Source: Chloroflexia bacterium (GTDB lineage: Bacteria > Chloroflexota > Chloroflexia > Thermomicrobiales > JALYUS01). Taken from it: a stretch of DNA of 17,707 bases. This document shows positions 6,787 to 13,796 of the stretch, one piece after another; within the stretch, counting starts at the first letter, position 1, and every line of letters starts with the position of its first letter. The stretch lies in assembly GCA_025924435.1 (NCBI GenBank), contig JAICIL010000060.1, positions 1 to 17,707 of the forward strand, in the 5' to 3' direction. Position numbers and translations under genes: made by a program. The notes beneath the pieces were generated by a model that saw only the letters and a list, made by a program, of their open reading frames with translations, searched no databases and was not told the DNA's origin.

Positions 6787-7719
6787 TTATCCCATGCGGC
6801 TCAGGAAGGCGTGCGCGACCGCTTGATCGGTCTGGGCCAGCGCTGCGTAAAAGGACTGCAGTTCGAGGAAATTCATCGCCTGGCCGCGCATCTCGCTCGT
6901 GATGTCGTGCCCGACGCCCGGATAGACGGTCAGCGAGGCGTCGAGGCCGAAGTCCTTCAGGGCCTGCGCGAAGTTCTCGGCACGGGCAAGGCGCGTCGTG
7001 CCGTCGTACGCGTTCCACGCGGGAGGCGCGTCGCCCGCGTGATCGTCCGCGCCACCGACGCCGATGAAGAAGGGAACCGTGCGGAAAGCGGCGGCATCGA
7101 ACGGCGCGCCCGTGTACCGCTGGAGGTCCGCCACGCCGTACGGGAGGTCGAGCGTCGTCGGCGTGCCGCCCACATTCATCGTCGGCACGGGCAGCGTGTA
7201 CGTCCCGGCGGCGAAGAGCGCGACGGCGAGCGTCCTGTCCGGGTAAAACTCCGCGAACCGATGGACGATCTGTGCGCCGCGCGAGAAGCCATAGAGGAGC
7301 ACCTTGTCCCGGATCGGCAAGCCCGTCTTGGCGGGCAGGTCGTCAATGTACCGCGCCAGGCGCGGAATCAACTCCGTGTCGTCCTGACGCACCGTGGCCG
7401 GGTTGAAGTTGTCTCGATAGTGGAAAGTCGGGGAGACGACGATAAACCCGTCCTGCTCGGCGCGGTTGATGAGGCTCTGGCAGAACACCTTGCCGTCGCC
7501 GCCCATGCCGTGGACCGTGACGAGCACTTGCAACGGGCCGCGCGCCGCCGCGTTTGTCGGGATATACAAAAAGAAATCGTCGTCCGGATTCGTCGGTGTC
7601 GTCGCGGCGGAGACCACACTCATCCCCGCCAGTGTGCCGATGAGCATGAGCGCAAAGCACACTCGCACGATTCGCTGGATTGCCACGCGTCGGTTCCCCA
7701 CTCCCTGTCCATACCCCAC
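6787..7719 (-). CDS. Secreted alpha/beta hydrolase (esterase / PHB-depolymerase-like)
   Basis: The 310-residue product has a basic N-terminus (NRRVAIQRIVR), a hydrophobic core (CFALMLIGTLAGMSVV) and a likely signal-peptidase site after SVVSA (about residue 38), so it should be exported by Sec. The mature part has the alpha/beta-hydrolase order: oxyanion loop VTVHGMGG (67-74), nucleophile elbow LLYGFSRGAQ (Ser146), acidic residues GVGGADDHAG (Asp225 or Asp226), and His271 in YPGVGHD. This resembles extracellular esterases related to PHB depolymerases and LpqC; the substrate is unknown. The GTG at 7719 lacks a good ribosome-binding site, and in-frame GTGs at 7701 or 7686 are alternative starts that keep the signal peptide. 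It lies 120 bp downstream of another exported esterase on the same strand but has its own putative promoter. Confidence 0.85.
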   Translation of the reverse strand: MGYGQGVGNRRVAIQRIVRVCFALMLIGTLAGMSVVSAATTPTNPDDDFFLYIPTNAAARGPLQVLVTVHGMGGDGKVFCQSLINRAEQDGFIVVSPTFHYRDNFNPATVRQDDTELIPRLARYIDDLPAKTGLPIRDKVLLYGFSRGAQIVHRFAEFYPDRTLAVALFAAGTYTLPVPTMNVGGTPTTLDLPYGVADLQRYTGAPFDAAAFRTVPFFIGVGGADDHAGDAPPAWNAYDGTTRLARAENFAQALKDFGLDASLTVYPGVGHDITSEMRGQAMNFLELQSFYAALAQTDQAVAHAFLSRMG

Positions 7720-7771
7720 GAAGCGGCGCGACGGTCTGCCGCCTCACCACCATCATCTTGGACCGTCACCA

Positions 7772-7801
7772 ATGATAACGGTTCCAGGGGCAAAATGTGA
7801 C
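7772..7801 (-). promoter_or_regulatory. Putative promoter for the secreted hydrolase
   Basis: On the minus strand GTCACA (7801-7796) is followed after 18 bases by TATCAT (7777-7772). The -10 matches consensus at five of six positions and the -35 at four. The start would be near 7765, about 45 bases upstream of the annotated GTG at 7719. Confidence 0.4.
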
Positions 7802-7808
7802 GGGGAAC

Positions 7809-7827
7809 CGTCCGTAATTTCCGGACG
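7809..7827. other. Small dyad CGTCCG-N7-CGGACG after the Tat esterase
   Basis: CGTCCG (7809-7814) and CGGACG (7822-7827) are inverted around the AT-rich heptamer TAATTTC. The dyad lies 12 bases beyond the esterase stop and upstream of the next gene's -35. It could be a weak terminator or an operator. There is no T-run in the minus-strand reading direction. Confidence 0.3.
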
Positions 7828-7839
7828 CGCGACGGCGGC

Positions 7840-8934
7840 TTACCCGCCCGCCAGCGCGGCGCCATAGAAATGCAGGTAGTCTGCGGCGTGCCCGCCCCAG
7901 TAATACCCATCGTGGATGCCGGGCCAGTCGCCGTGCCAGACGTGCGGGACGTCCAGTTGCGCGAGCAGATTGTGGTAGGAGAGGGTGCTTTCGTGCCAGT
8001 CCGCATCATCCGCGCCGACATCCAGCCAGAGGTTGAACGCCCGCGCCCGGTCCGGGTATTGCCGCACGAGGTGGACCGGGTCGTGCGCGTTGAAGTAGTC
8101 CTCATCGCCGAAGAAACCGATGTACTCCGTCGTACTCTGATAATCCCGCAGCGTCGGGCTGTGGATGCCGACATTGCCGAATGTGCCGGGGTAGTTCATC
8201 GCCAGTTGCATCGCGCCATCCGCGCCCATCGAGAGGCCACCAATCGCCCGGCGCCGGGCATCCGGGATCGTGCGATAATTCGCGTCAATGTACTGCACGA
8301 CATCCTGCGCCGTGTAGTCGCCCCACCGCTCGCCATCGTCCGCGTGATTGACCCAGAATGCCTGATCGCCCTGCGGCAGGACGATGATCATCGGCGGGAC
8401 CTGCCCCGCGGCGATGATCGTGTCCGCCGTTTCCAGCAGGCCGTAGCCGATCCACTCCGTGTTCGAGCCGCCGTGGCCGTGGAGCATGTACAGCACGGGA
8501 TAGGGGATGCCGGATTCATTGTAGCCAATCGGGAGGTAGACGAAGTACGGCATCGGACGCCCGAGCGCCGCGCTGGTCAACGTGCGAGCCAGCACCTGGC
8601 TCCCGGAAGGGATGGCGGGCGCCGTTGTCTGCGCGGCGGTGGGGACGGCCTGGGGGGTGGGAGAAGCCGCAATGCTCGCGACCGTGGGCGCCGTCGTGGG
8701 GGTGTCGAGCGCAGTCGTCGGCGGCCCGGCGCTCGCCGAAGATGCGCCGACCGCGTCCGTCGGCTGCTCGGCGCTCGTCGAGGCTAACGGGGCGAGCGGG
8801 CCGGTGGACGATGTGCCGCCACTGCGGGCCGCGATCAGCGCGGACGCGCCGCCACAGGCCGCCAGGATCGTGGACGCCCCCGTGGCGGCAAGCATTGCGC
8901 GCCGCGTCAGACGGCGGTTTCGCTCGTTGATCAC
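7840..8934 (-). CDS. Tat-exported lipoprotein esterase (esterase D / antigen 85-like fold)
   Basis: The 364-residue product is an alpha/beta-hydrolase tethered outside the membrane. Its N-terminus carries a twin-arginine motif, TRRAMLA (10-16), a hydrophobic stretch, and a lipobox LAAC with Cys27, so it looks like a Tat-dependent lipoprotein. Residues about 40-110 form a Ser/Thr/Pro/Ala-rich spacer. The hydrolase domain has the oxyanion region YMLHGHGGSN (149-158), nucleophile elbow IGGLSMGADG (Ser235), an Asp around 306-310 (DVGADDADWH), and His341 in PGIHDGYYW. This matches the PF00756 'putative esterase' pattern (feruloyl esterase, enterochelin esterase, antigen 85); which ester it cleaves is unknown. 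I chose GTG 8934 because GGGGAGGG lies four bases upstream. The open frame from 8979 would place extra residues before the Tat signal. It lies 112 bp after the decarboxylase gene. Confidence 0.88.
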   Translation of the reverse strand: MINERNRRLTRRAMLAATGASTILAACGGASALIAARSGGTSSTGPLAPLASTSAEQPTDAVGASSASAGPPTTALDTPTTAPTVASIAASPTPQAVPTAAQTTAPAIPSGSQVLARTLTSAALGRPMPYFVYLPIGYNESGIPYPVLYMLHGHGGSNTEWIGYGLLETADTIIAAGQVPPMIIVLPQGDQAFWVNHADDGERWGDYTAQDVVQYIDANYRTIPDARRRAIGGLSMGADGAMQLAMNYPGTFGNVGIHSPTLRDYQSTTEYIGFFGDEDYFNAHDPVHLVRQYPDRARAFNLWLDVGADDADWHESTLSYHNLLAQLDVPHVWHGDWPGIHDGYYWGGHAADYLHFYGAALAGG

Positions 8935-8938
8935 CGTG

Positions 8939-8946
8939 CCCTCCCC
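8939..8946 (-). promoter_or_regulatory. Ribosome-binding site deciding the GTG start of the Tat esterase
   Basis: GGGGAGGG on the minus strand ends four bases before the GTG at 8934. The upstream in-frame ATG codons (8979, 8952) have no comparable site. Confidence 0.6.
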
Positions 8947-9031
8947 ATCCATGCCGCGACGATTCGGCGCGAGCCTCACCCCGCCCCGTCATAGGAAATC
9001 GAACCACCGCCGTTGCGTCACAATCCCCGGA

Positions 9032-9047
9032 TTCGGCATTTCGGCAT
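9032..9047. repeat. Two tandem copies of the 8-mer TTCGGCAT
   Basis: TTCGGCAT occurs twice in direct succession, running into the decarboxylase stop codon at 9047-9049. The same short unit is not obvious elsewhere in the window. It may be a remnant of a longer short-unit repeat. Confidence 0.4.
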
Positions 9048-10402
9048 TAATGGCGTTCCTGCGCGGCGATGCGGAGCATTGTCGCAAGGCTGCGCGCGAC
9101 ATCTTCTTCGGTGGTTGCCCACGAGGAGACGCTGATCCGCATGACCTCGTGCCCCTGCCAATTCCGCCCCCCGCACCAGCAGGTCCCGTCCGCCTGCAGG
9201 GCCGCGATCACGCGCCGAGTCGTCTCCTCATCGCCGAAGGAGACGAGCACTTGATTGAGCGCCACGTCGTTGAGCACCGTGTAGCCGCCCGCCCGCAGGC
9301 CATCGGCGAATTGCGTCGCGTAGCGGCACGTCCGCTCGATGAGATCCGCAAGCCCCGCGCGCCCGAGCGACCGGAGGGCGGCCCAGACCTCGACACCACG
9401 GGCGCGCCGCGACGTCTCCGGCGTGAAGAACGACGGTTCGCGCACCTCGTCCTGCGAGAGATAGGGCGCGCTCACGGACATGGCGGCCCGCAACGCTTCC
9501 GCATCGCGGACGAATGCCAGCCCGCTATCATAGGAGACATTGAGCCACTTGTGCGCGTCGGTCGCCCAGGAATCCGCCTCGTCCAGCCCATGCGTGAGAT
9601 AGTTCCTGGCGGGCGCCGCCGCCGCCCAGAGACCGAATGCCCCATCAACATGCACCCATGCGCCCGCGTCGCGCGCGACCGGGCAAATTGCGCCCGCAGG
9701 GTCGAACGCGCCGGTGTTCGCGTTGCCCGCTTGCAGGCAGATAATCGTCGGTTGGCGATCGAGCGGCGGGAGCGCCTCGGCACGCATCCTCCCCTGATCG
9801 TCCACGGGTACCGTGAGGACGCGATCCCGCCCCAGCCCGAGCAGCCCGAGCGCCTTCCGCAAGGTCGGGTGCGCTTCCGTGCCGACGATCACGGGGATCG
9901 GCGGCGCGCCGAAGAGTCCGTCTCGCTCCACGTCCCAGCCGGCACGCTTCAGCACGGCATGGCGGGCGGCGGCGAGCGCGGTGAAGTTCGCCATCGTGCC
10001 GCCGGTCACGAATGCGCCGGCGCACTGCGCGGGCAGATTCAGCACGTCGCACAGCCAGCCCAGGGAGATCTCCTCGAGGAGCGCGCCCACCGGCGATCGG
10101 ACGAAGTAGCCGGCGTTTTGATCCCAGGCGTCGGCGAGCCAGTTCGTCGCCAGGGCCACCGGCAGGCAGCCGCCGATCACGAAGCCGAAGTATCGCCCGC
10201 CCGCCGAGGCGACCGTCGCCGGCGAGCCGAATTCGTGGAGGAGGGCGAGCGTTTCGGCAGGAGATGAGGCGGCATCGGGCAGCGGCCCGCCGAGGGTGGA
10301 GAGCCGGTCAATCGCGCTCGCGCATGGGGTGACGCTCCGGCACCCAAGCCCGCTCAAGTACTCCTGCGCGTACGTTGCGGCGGTCTGTAGCAGATTGTCC
10401 AT
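9047..10402 (-). CDS. PLP-dependent group II amino-acid decarboxylase
   Basis: The 451-residue product belongs to the glutamate/aromatic-amino-acid decarboxylase family (aspartate aminotransferase fold) and should form an amine and CO2 from an amino acid in the cytoplasm. Visible landmarks are the substrate/cofactor region FGFVIGGCLPVALATNWLAD (72-91), GAFVTGGTMANFTAL (129-143), ring-stacking His178 (GTEAHPTLRKAL), Asp253 that pairs with the PLP nitrogen (VHVDGAFGLW), and Schiff-base Lys285 (TDAHKWLNVSYD). Its length matches bacterial members. ATG 10402 has GGAAAGGAA about eight bases upstream. Substrate specificity (Tyr, Trp, Phe, Glu or other) cannot be read here; some family members are aldehyde synthases instead. 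It sits 42 bp downstream of the acyltransferase gene on the same strand, so it is probably the third gene of the ligase operon. Confidence 0.9.
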   Translation of the reverse strand: MDNLLQTAATYAQEYLSGLGCRSVTPCASAIDRLSTLGGPLPDAASSPAETLALLHEFGSPATVASAGGRYFGFVIGGCLPVALATNWLADAWDQNAGYFVRSPVGALLEEISLGWLCDVLNLPAQCAGAFVTGGTMANFTALAAARHAVLKRAGWDVERDGLFGAPPIPVIVGTEAHPTLRKALGLLGLGRDRVLTVPVDDQGRMRAEALPPLDRQPTIICLQAGNANTGAFDPAGAICPVARDAGAWVHVDGAFGLWAAAAPARNYLTHGLDEADSWATDAHKWLNVSYDSGLAFVRDAEALRAAMSVSAPYLSQDEVREPSFFTPETSRRARGVEVWAALRSLGRAGLADLIERTCRYATQFADGLRAGGYTVLNDVALNQVLVSFGDEETTRRVIAALQADGTCWCGGRNWQGHEVMRISVSSWATTEEDVARSLATMLRIAAQERH

Positions 10403-10444
10403 CGCGGCATTCCTTTCCGGGCGGTCGGTCTATTCATGTAACCG

Positions 10445-11758
10445 CTATCGTGCGGGTACCGGCTTCTTTTCCCGCCCTATCTCGGTATCGGTCGCCCCAT
10501 TCGCAGTGCCGGAAGAGGCCGTCACCGTCATTTCAGGCTTCGCGGCGGGGCGGCGGGGAGACGGCGCCATCCATGCCCGGAGGGAGACGCCGCCCGGCAG
10601 CGCGCGGGCACGCCCCACGAGGCGGCTCAGGACGGGCAGATGGGCGAGCAGCGCGCTCAGCGCGGCGGTCGCGGCGGCCGCGAGCAGCCAGACGCCGAGG
10701 ACGCGGAGCGCACCGGGCCAGGCGAGCGGCATGGCGGGCAACACCCATTTCGCCACCGCCGCCAGGACTGCCGCGTGCAGCAGATAGATGCCGAACGAGG
10801 CCTCGGAGAGTTCCTTCCAGAACCGATAGCCCGGCGGAGCGCCGGTTCGCCGATCCCGGTGCGCCCCCCACAGGCACGCGAGCCAGCACATGAAGATGAT
10901 CGCGGGGACGCTGTAGAAGAGGATGATCGGCTGCACCGGCGCGTTCACGTAAGGCAGCGGCTGCCCGCTCCGCACCTGAAAGACGAAGTGCGCCAACACG
11001 ACGAAGACCATCGCCATGAAGGCGATCAGCGCCCAACGGCCCCGCCGCAGCAACACCGACCTGGCCGGCGCGAGATGAATCGCCGCCATCCCGCCGAGCA
11101 CGAAATAGAAGGGATAGAGCAGCGCGCAATTCTGCCGGTACGCCAGGAGCGTCGCCATCCAGTGCGGCGGCGTGACGACGCCCGTTTGGAGATAGTGGTA
11201 ATCGGCGTAGAGCAGGAGCCACTGCACGAGAAAGGCGACCGCCAGGGTCTGCCACGGCCACCGCGCGACCCGGCGCAGAAAGAGCAGGAAGAGCGGCAGC
11301 AGCAGATAGAACTGCAACGTCACGCCGATGTAATAGAGCTGATAGGAGGCCTGCCCCGTCAGGAGGTCAATGCCGACGACCCTGGCGAAGCGCGCCGCCG
11401 ATGGCTGCGGGCTATTCAGCCACGCATAGAAGACACTCCACAGGCAATAGGGCAGCAGCACGCCGACGCTCCGCCGGGACCAGAACCGTTTGAGCGGGAA
11501 CGGTTTGCCGTAGTAGACGTAGACGAGGGTGAATGCCGTGAGGAACATGAAGACATTGCGCGTGAAGCGGATTGTGGCGAGCACGGCGTCCTGAATGTTG
11601 ACGCTCGACGGGGATCGCCAGCCGAAGTCCACGAACAGCAGCACATGCACCGCGACGACAATGATCGCCGTCGCCCCGCGCAGCGGATCAATCTCGTAAA
11701 TATAGGGGCGCTTCTCCACCCGCCGGGCGGGCCGCCGCTCACCGGTCGCTGCGATCAC
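10445..11758 (-). CDS. Membrane acyltransferase of the acyltransferase-3 family
   Basis: The 437-residue product is a multi-spanning inner-membrane acyltransferase (PF01757; OafA/NolL-type), which transfers acyl groups to sugars, peptides or other acceptors. It shows the N-terminal signature YEIDPLRGATAIIVVAVH, with Asp24, Arg27 and the catalytic-type His38. An arginine-rich cytoplasmic loop follows (FWSRRSVGVLLPY, 92-104), then about ten hydrophobic helices, SFGIYLLHA near the end (321-329) and a hydrophilic Pro/Ala-rich tail of about 45 residues. GTG 11758 is the likely start because GGGAGG lies six bases upstream; an earlier in-frame ATG at 11842 lies deep in the ligase gene. This start overlaps the ligase end by 20 bases, so the two are probably translationally coupled. 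The acceptor is unknown. The coupled ligase may supply the acyl-CoA; this is inference. Confidence 0.88.
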   Translation of the reverse strand: MIAATGERRPARRVEKRPYIYEIDPLRGATAIIVVAVHVLLFVDFGWRSPSSVNIQDAVLATIRFTRNVFMFLTAFTLVYVYYGKPFPLKRFWSRRSVGVLLPYCLWSVFYAWLNSPQPSAARFARVVGIDLLTGQASYQLYYIGVTLQFYLLLPLFLLFLRRVARWPWQTLAVAFLVQWLLLYADYHYLQTGVVTPPHWMATLLAYRQNCALLYPFYFVLGGMAAIHLAPARSVLLRRGRWALIAFMAMVFVVLAHFVFQVRSGQPLPYVNAPVQPIILFYSVPAIIFMCWLACLWGAHRDRRTGAPPGYRFWKELSEASFGIYLLHAAVLAAVAKWVLPAMPLAWPGALRVLGVWLLAAAATAALSALLAHLPVLSRLVGRARALPGGVSLRAWMAPSPRRPAAKPEMTVTASSGTANGATDTEIGREKKPVPAR

Positions 11759-13310
11759 ACCGCGCCTCCCGCGCGCGTAGCGCCTCGCGGTTGAGTTTGC
11801 CGTTGGGGTTGCGGGGAAGCGCGTCCGTGCGCACGAAGTCAACCGGCACCTTGAACGCGCTCAACCGTTCGGCCGCATATCGGCGCAGGCACCGGACGAG
11901 ATCGTCCCATGGCCGCGCGTCGTCGGCGACGACGTAGGCCACGGCCACCTCGCCATACTGGGCGTCGGGTCGGCCGACCACGGCGGCATCGCGCACGGCG
12001 GGATGGGTCAGGAGGGTTTCTTCCACCTCGCGCGGCGCGATCTTCTCGCCGCCCCGGTTAATCATCTCCCGCAGACGACCGGTGATGTAGAGATAGCCTT
12101 CCTCGTCCCGGTATCCGAGGTCGCCGGTGCGGAACCAACCCGCTTCGAAAGAGTCCTGCCCCACGCCGCCCCGATACGCCGGGACGACCCCTGGGCCGCG
12201 CACGCAAATCTCCCCGTGCTCGCCGGGGGCGACATCCCGCAAGGAGCGCCCACCCGCGCCCGACTGCGGGTGGCAAATGCGGAGATCCACCCCGATCGGC
12301 AGCCCCACCGACCCCGGCTTATGCCGACCCGGCGGCACCGGATTCGCGACGATCGTGCTGGCGGCCTCGGTGAGTCCGTAGGTCTCGATCACCGGGATGC
12401 CGAATTTGGCCTCGAACGCGCGCATGCGCGCCGCCGGCAGCGGCGCCGATGCGGTCCGTACGAACCGGAGGGCGCCGGGCAGGAAGCCGGGCTTCGGCGT
12501 ATCGAGCAACCGGGTGAGCACTGTCGGGACGATGCTCGCCCAGGTGATCCGATAGTCTTCGACCCAGCGCCAAAACCGCTCGCGGCTGAACCGGCGGGCG
12601 ATCACGATCGTGCCGCCCGCCAGGAGCGAGGCGCAGAGGCTGACCACCGGCGCGTTTACATGGTTGAAGGGGAGCACCGTCAGGCCACGGTCGCGCGGCG
12701 TCAGGCGGTGGCTCAACCGGATCTGCTCGGCGGTCCAGGCGATCTGCGACCCCTCGAGGATGACCCCTTTCGGCTCCCCGGTCGTGCCCGATGTCGCGAG
12801 CGCCACCCGCCCCAGCACCGGCGGCACCGGCGGCCCGCCGGGCCGTGCCCGTTGGATCGCTCCGTCGCACAGCTGTCGGGTGAGTACCGTCGCGGCGGCA
12901 CAGTGGAAGCCCCGCGCGGCATCCTCGTCTTCGACGACGAGCAAGTCCGGCGTGTACAGGCGCGTGGCCCGTGCCTTCTCGCTGTCTGCGGCATCGGGCG
13001 TAAGCGGCACGAGCAGGTGTCCGCCGGTGAGCGCGCCGAGCCAGAGGACCGCACCGGTGACCCCGCCGGGTAGCGCGAGCACGATGCATTGCGGCGGCGC
13101 GCCGATCATCCGGCGCAGATCGCCGACGGCGGCGAGGCACTGGCCATAGGTCATGACGTGGCCGGTCTCGGCTTCGATGACGAAGGGGCGCTCCGGGTCG
13201 TTCATCGCCGTATGGACGAGGGCTTGATGCAAACGGTCACCCAGTGTGGCGGCTGTCGCGCGTGTCATGCCGGTCGCGTCCGATGGCGCGTGTGGTATTG
13301 CTGCGACCAT
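11739..13310 (-). CDS. AMP-forming acyl-CoA synthetase (ANL superfamily)
   Basis: The 523-residue product activates a carboxylic acid with ATP, normally to an acyl-CoA. Core motifs are the phosphate-binding loop ATSGTTGEPKGVIL (172-185), ETYGLTEAAS (309-318), GWFRTGDLGY (391-400) with ribose-binding Asp397, the hinge GRLREMINRGGEKI (411-424), and catalytic Lys505 in LPRNPNGKLNREAL. It therefore contains both the large N-terminal and the mobile C-terminal domain. ATG 13310 has AGGAGGGAGA upstream, and homology begins soon after; the open frame to 13487 carries no family sequence. The acid is not predictable: the pattern fits fatty, aromatic or small-acid ligases and also stand-alone adenylation enzymes. 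No carrier protein is encoded nearby. It is the first gene of an apparent operon with the acyltransferase-3 and decarboxylase genes. Confidence 0.9.
   Translation of the reverse strand: MVAAIPHAPSDATGMTRATAATLGDRLHQALVHTAMNDPERPFVIEAETGHVMTYGQCLAAVGDLRRMIGAPPQCIVLALPGGVTGAVLWLGALTGGHLLVPLTPDAADSEKARATRLYTPDLLVVEDEDAARGFHCAAATVLTRQLCDGAIQRARPGGPPVPPVLGRVALATSGTTGEPKGVILEGSQIAWTAEQIRLSHRLTPRDRGLTVLPFNHVNAPVVSLCASLLAGGTIVIARRFSRERFWRWVEDYRITWASIVPTVLTRLLDTPKPGFLPGALRFVRTASAPLPAARMRAFEAKFGIPVIETYGLTEAASTIVANPVPPGRHKPGSVGLPIGVDLRICHPQSGAGGRSLRDVAPGEHGEICVRGPGVVPAYRGGVGQDSFEAGWFRTGDLGYRDEEGYLYITGRLREMINRGGEKIAPREVEETLLTHPAVRDAAVVGRPDAQYGEVAVAYVVADDARPWDDLVRCLRRYAAERLSAFKVPVDFVRTDALPRNPNGKLNREALRAREARCDRSDR
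11765..11770 (-). promoter_or_regulatory. Ribosome-binding site of the acyltransferase, inside the ligase gene
   Basis: GGGAGG on the minus strand lies six bases before the GTG at 11758 and within the last codons of the ligase gene. It decides the acyltransferase start and indicates coupled translation. Confidence 0.65.
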
Positions 13311-13743
13311 TGCCGTCTCCCTCCTCTGGCGTCCGTCCCGCGAGAGCATCAGCCGAACCCGTAATTTCCTAACCCCATCTGGCAATGGTTGTTCCAGAGC
13401 GCGCCGCCGATCCGCCGCAAATCTGTAAAAAATATGCACAATCCCGCGTTCGCCCTTGTGCCGCCGGAGGAGCGACCGCGAAAACATTTAACAATCTCGT
13501 CCGCATGCAACGGACGATGGGGTCACCGTCCGTCATGACTCCGGCTTCGTCACGGCCGTGCCGTTCACCGCATGGGTCGTTTCTTCGGTTTTTTGCCCCA
13601 TTCGTTTCGCGTGCCCACACCGTCATTATCGCGCATTGTTCGTGTAGCGGATGATATGTTAAACAAAAGTAAATCCCCGCACAGGAAAGAGAGGAGCGAT
13701 GCGTGGCCGCGTCGCCGTTCCATCGCAGCGAATTGGGACGCGC
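13311..13743. other. Non-coding gap upstream of the ligase operon
   Basis: This 433-bp stretch (with the terminator at 13744-13773 and a short remainder to 13796) separates the E2 gene end from the ligase start. It is visibly richer in A and T than the flanking genes (for example around 13425-13440, 13480-13495 and 13640-13675), as expected for a promoter region. Several -10-like hexamers occur, such as GATAAT on the minus strand near 13628, but none has a convincing -35, so I do not name a promoter. No credible protein or RNA gene is seen. Confidence 0.5.
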
Positions 13744-13773
13744 AAAAGCGCGCCGCTCGATCGAGCGGCGCGC
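13744..13773 (-). terminator. Intrinsic terminator of the 2-oxoacid dehydrogenase operon (26-bp perfect palindrome)
   Basis: GCGCGCCGCTCGA (13748-13760) is followed directly by its exact reverse complement (13761-13773). Read on the minus strand, the hairpin is followed by TTTT (13747-13744). It lies 23 bases beyond the E2 stop codon. This is a typical position for a rho-independent terminator. Confidence 0.75.
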
Positions 13774-13796
13774 GAACGGATATGAAGCAGGAAGAA

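Noticed and set aside
8582..10267. 561-residue plus-strand open frame opposite the esterase and decarboxylase
   Set aside because: It crosses two clear minus-strand genes and their gap, with Arg-rich low-complexity composition typical of a shadow frame.
13699..13785. 28-codon plus-strand ORF with GAGGAG upstream
   Set aside because: The SD-like sequence is only two bases from the ATG, the composition is Arg-rich as expected for random GC-rich frames, and the ORF runs through the terminator palindrome of the opposite-strand operon.
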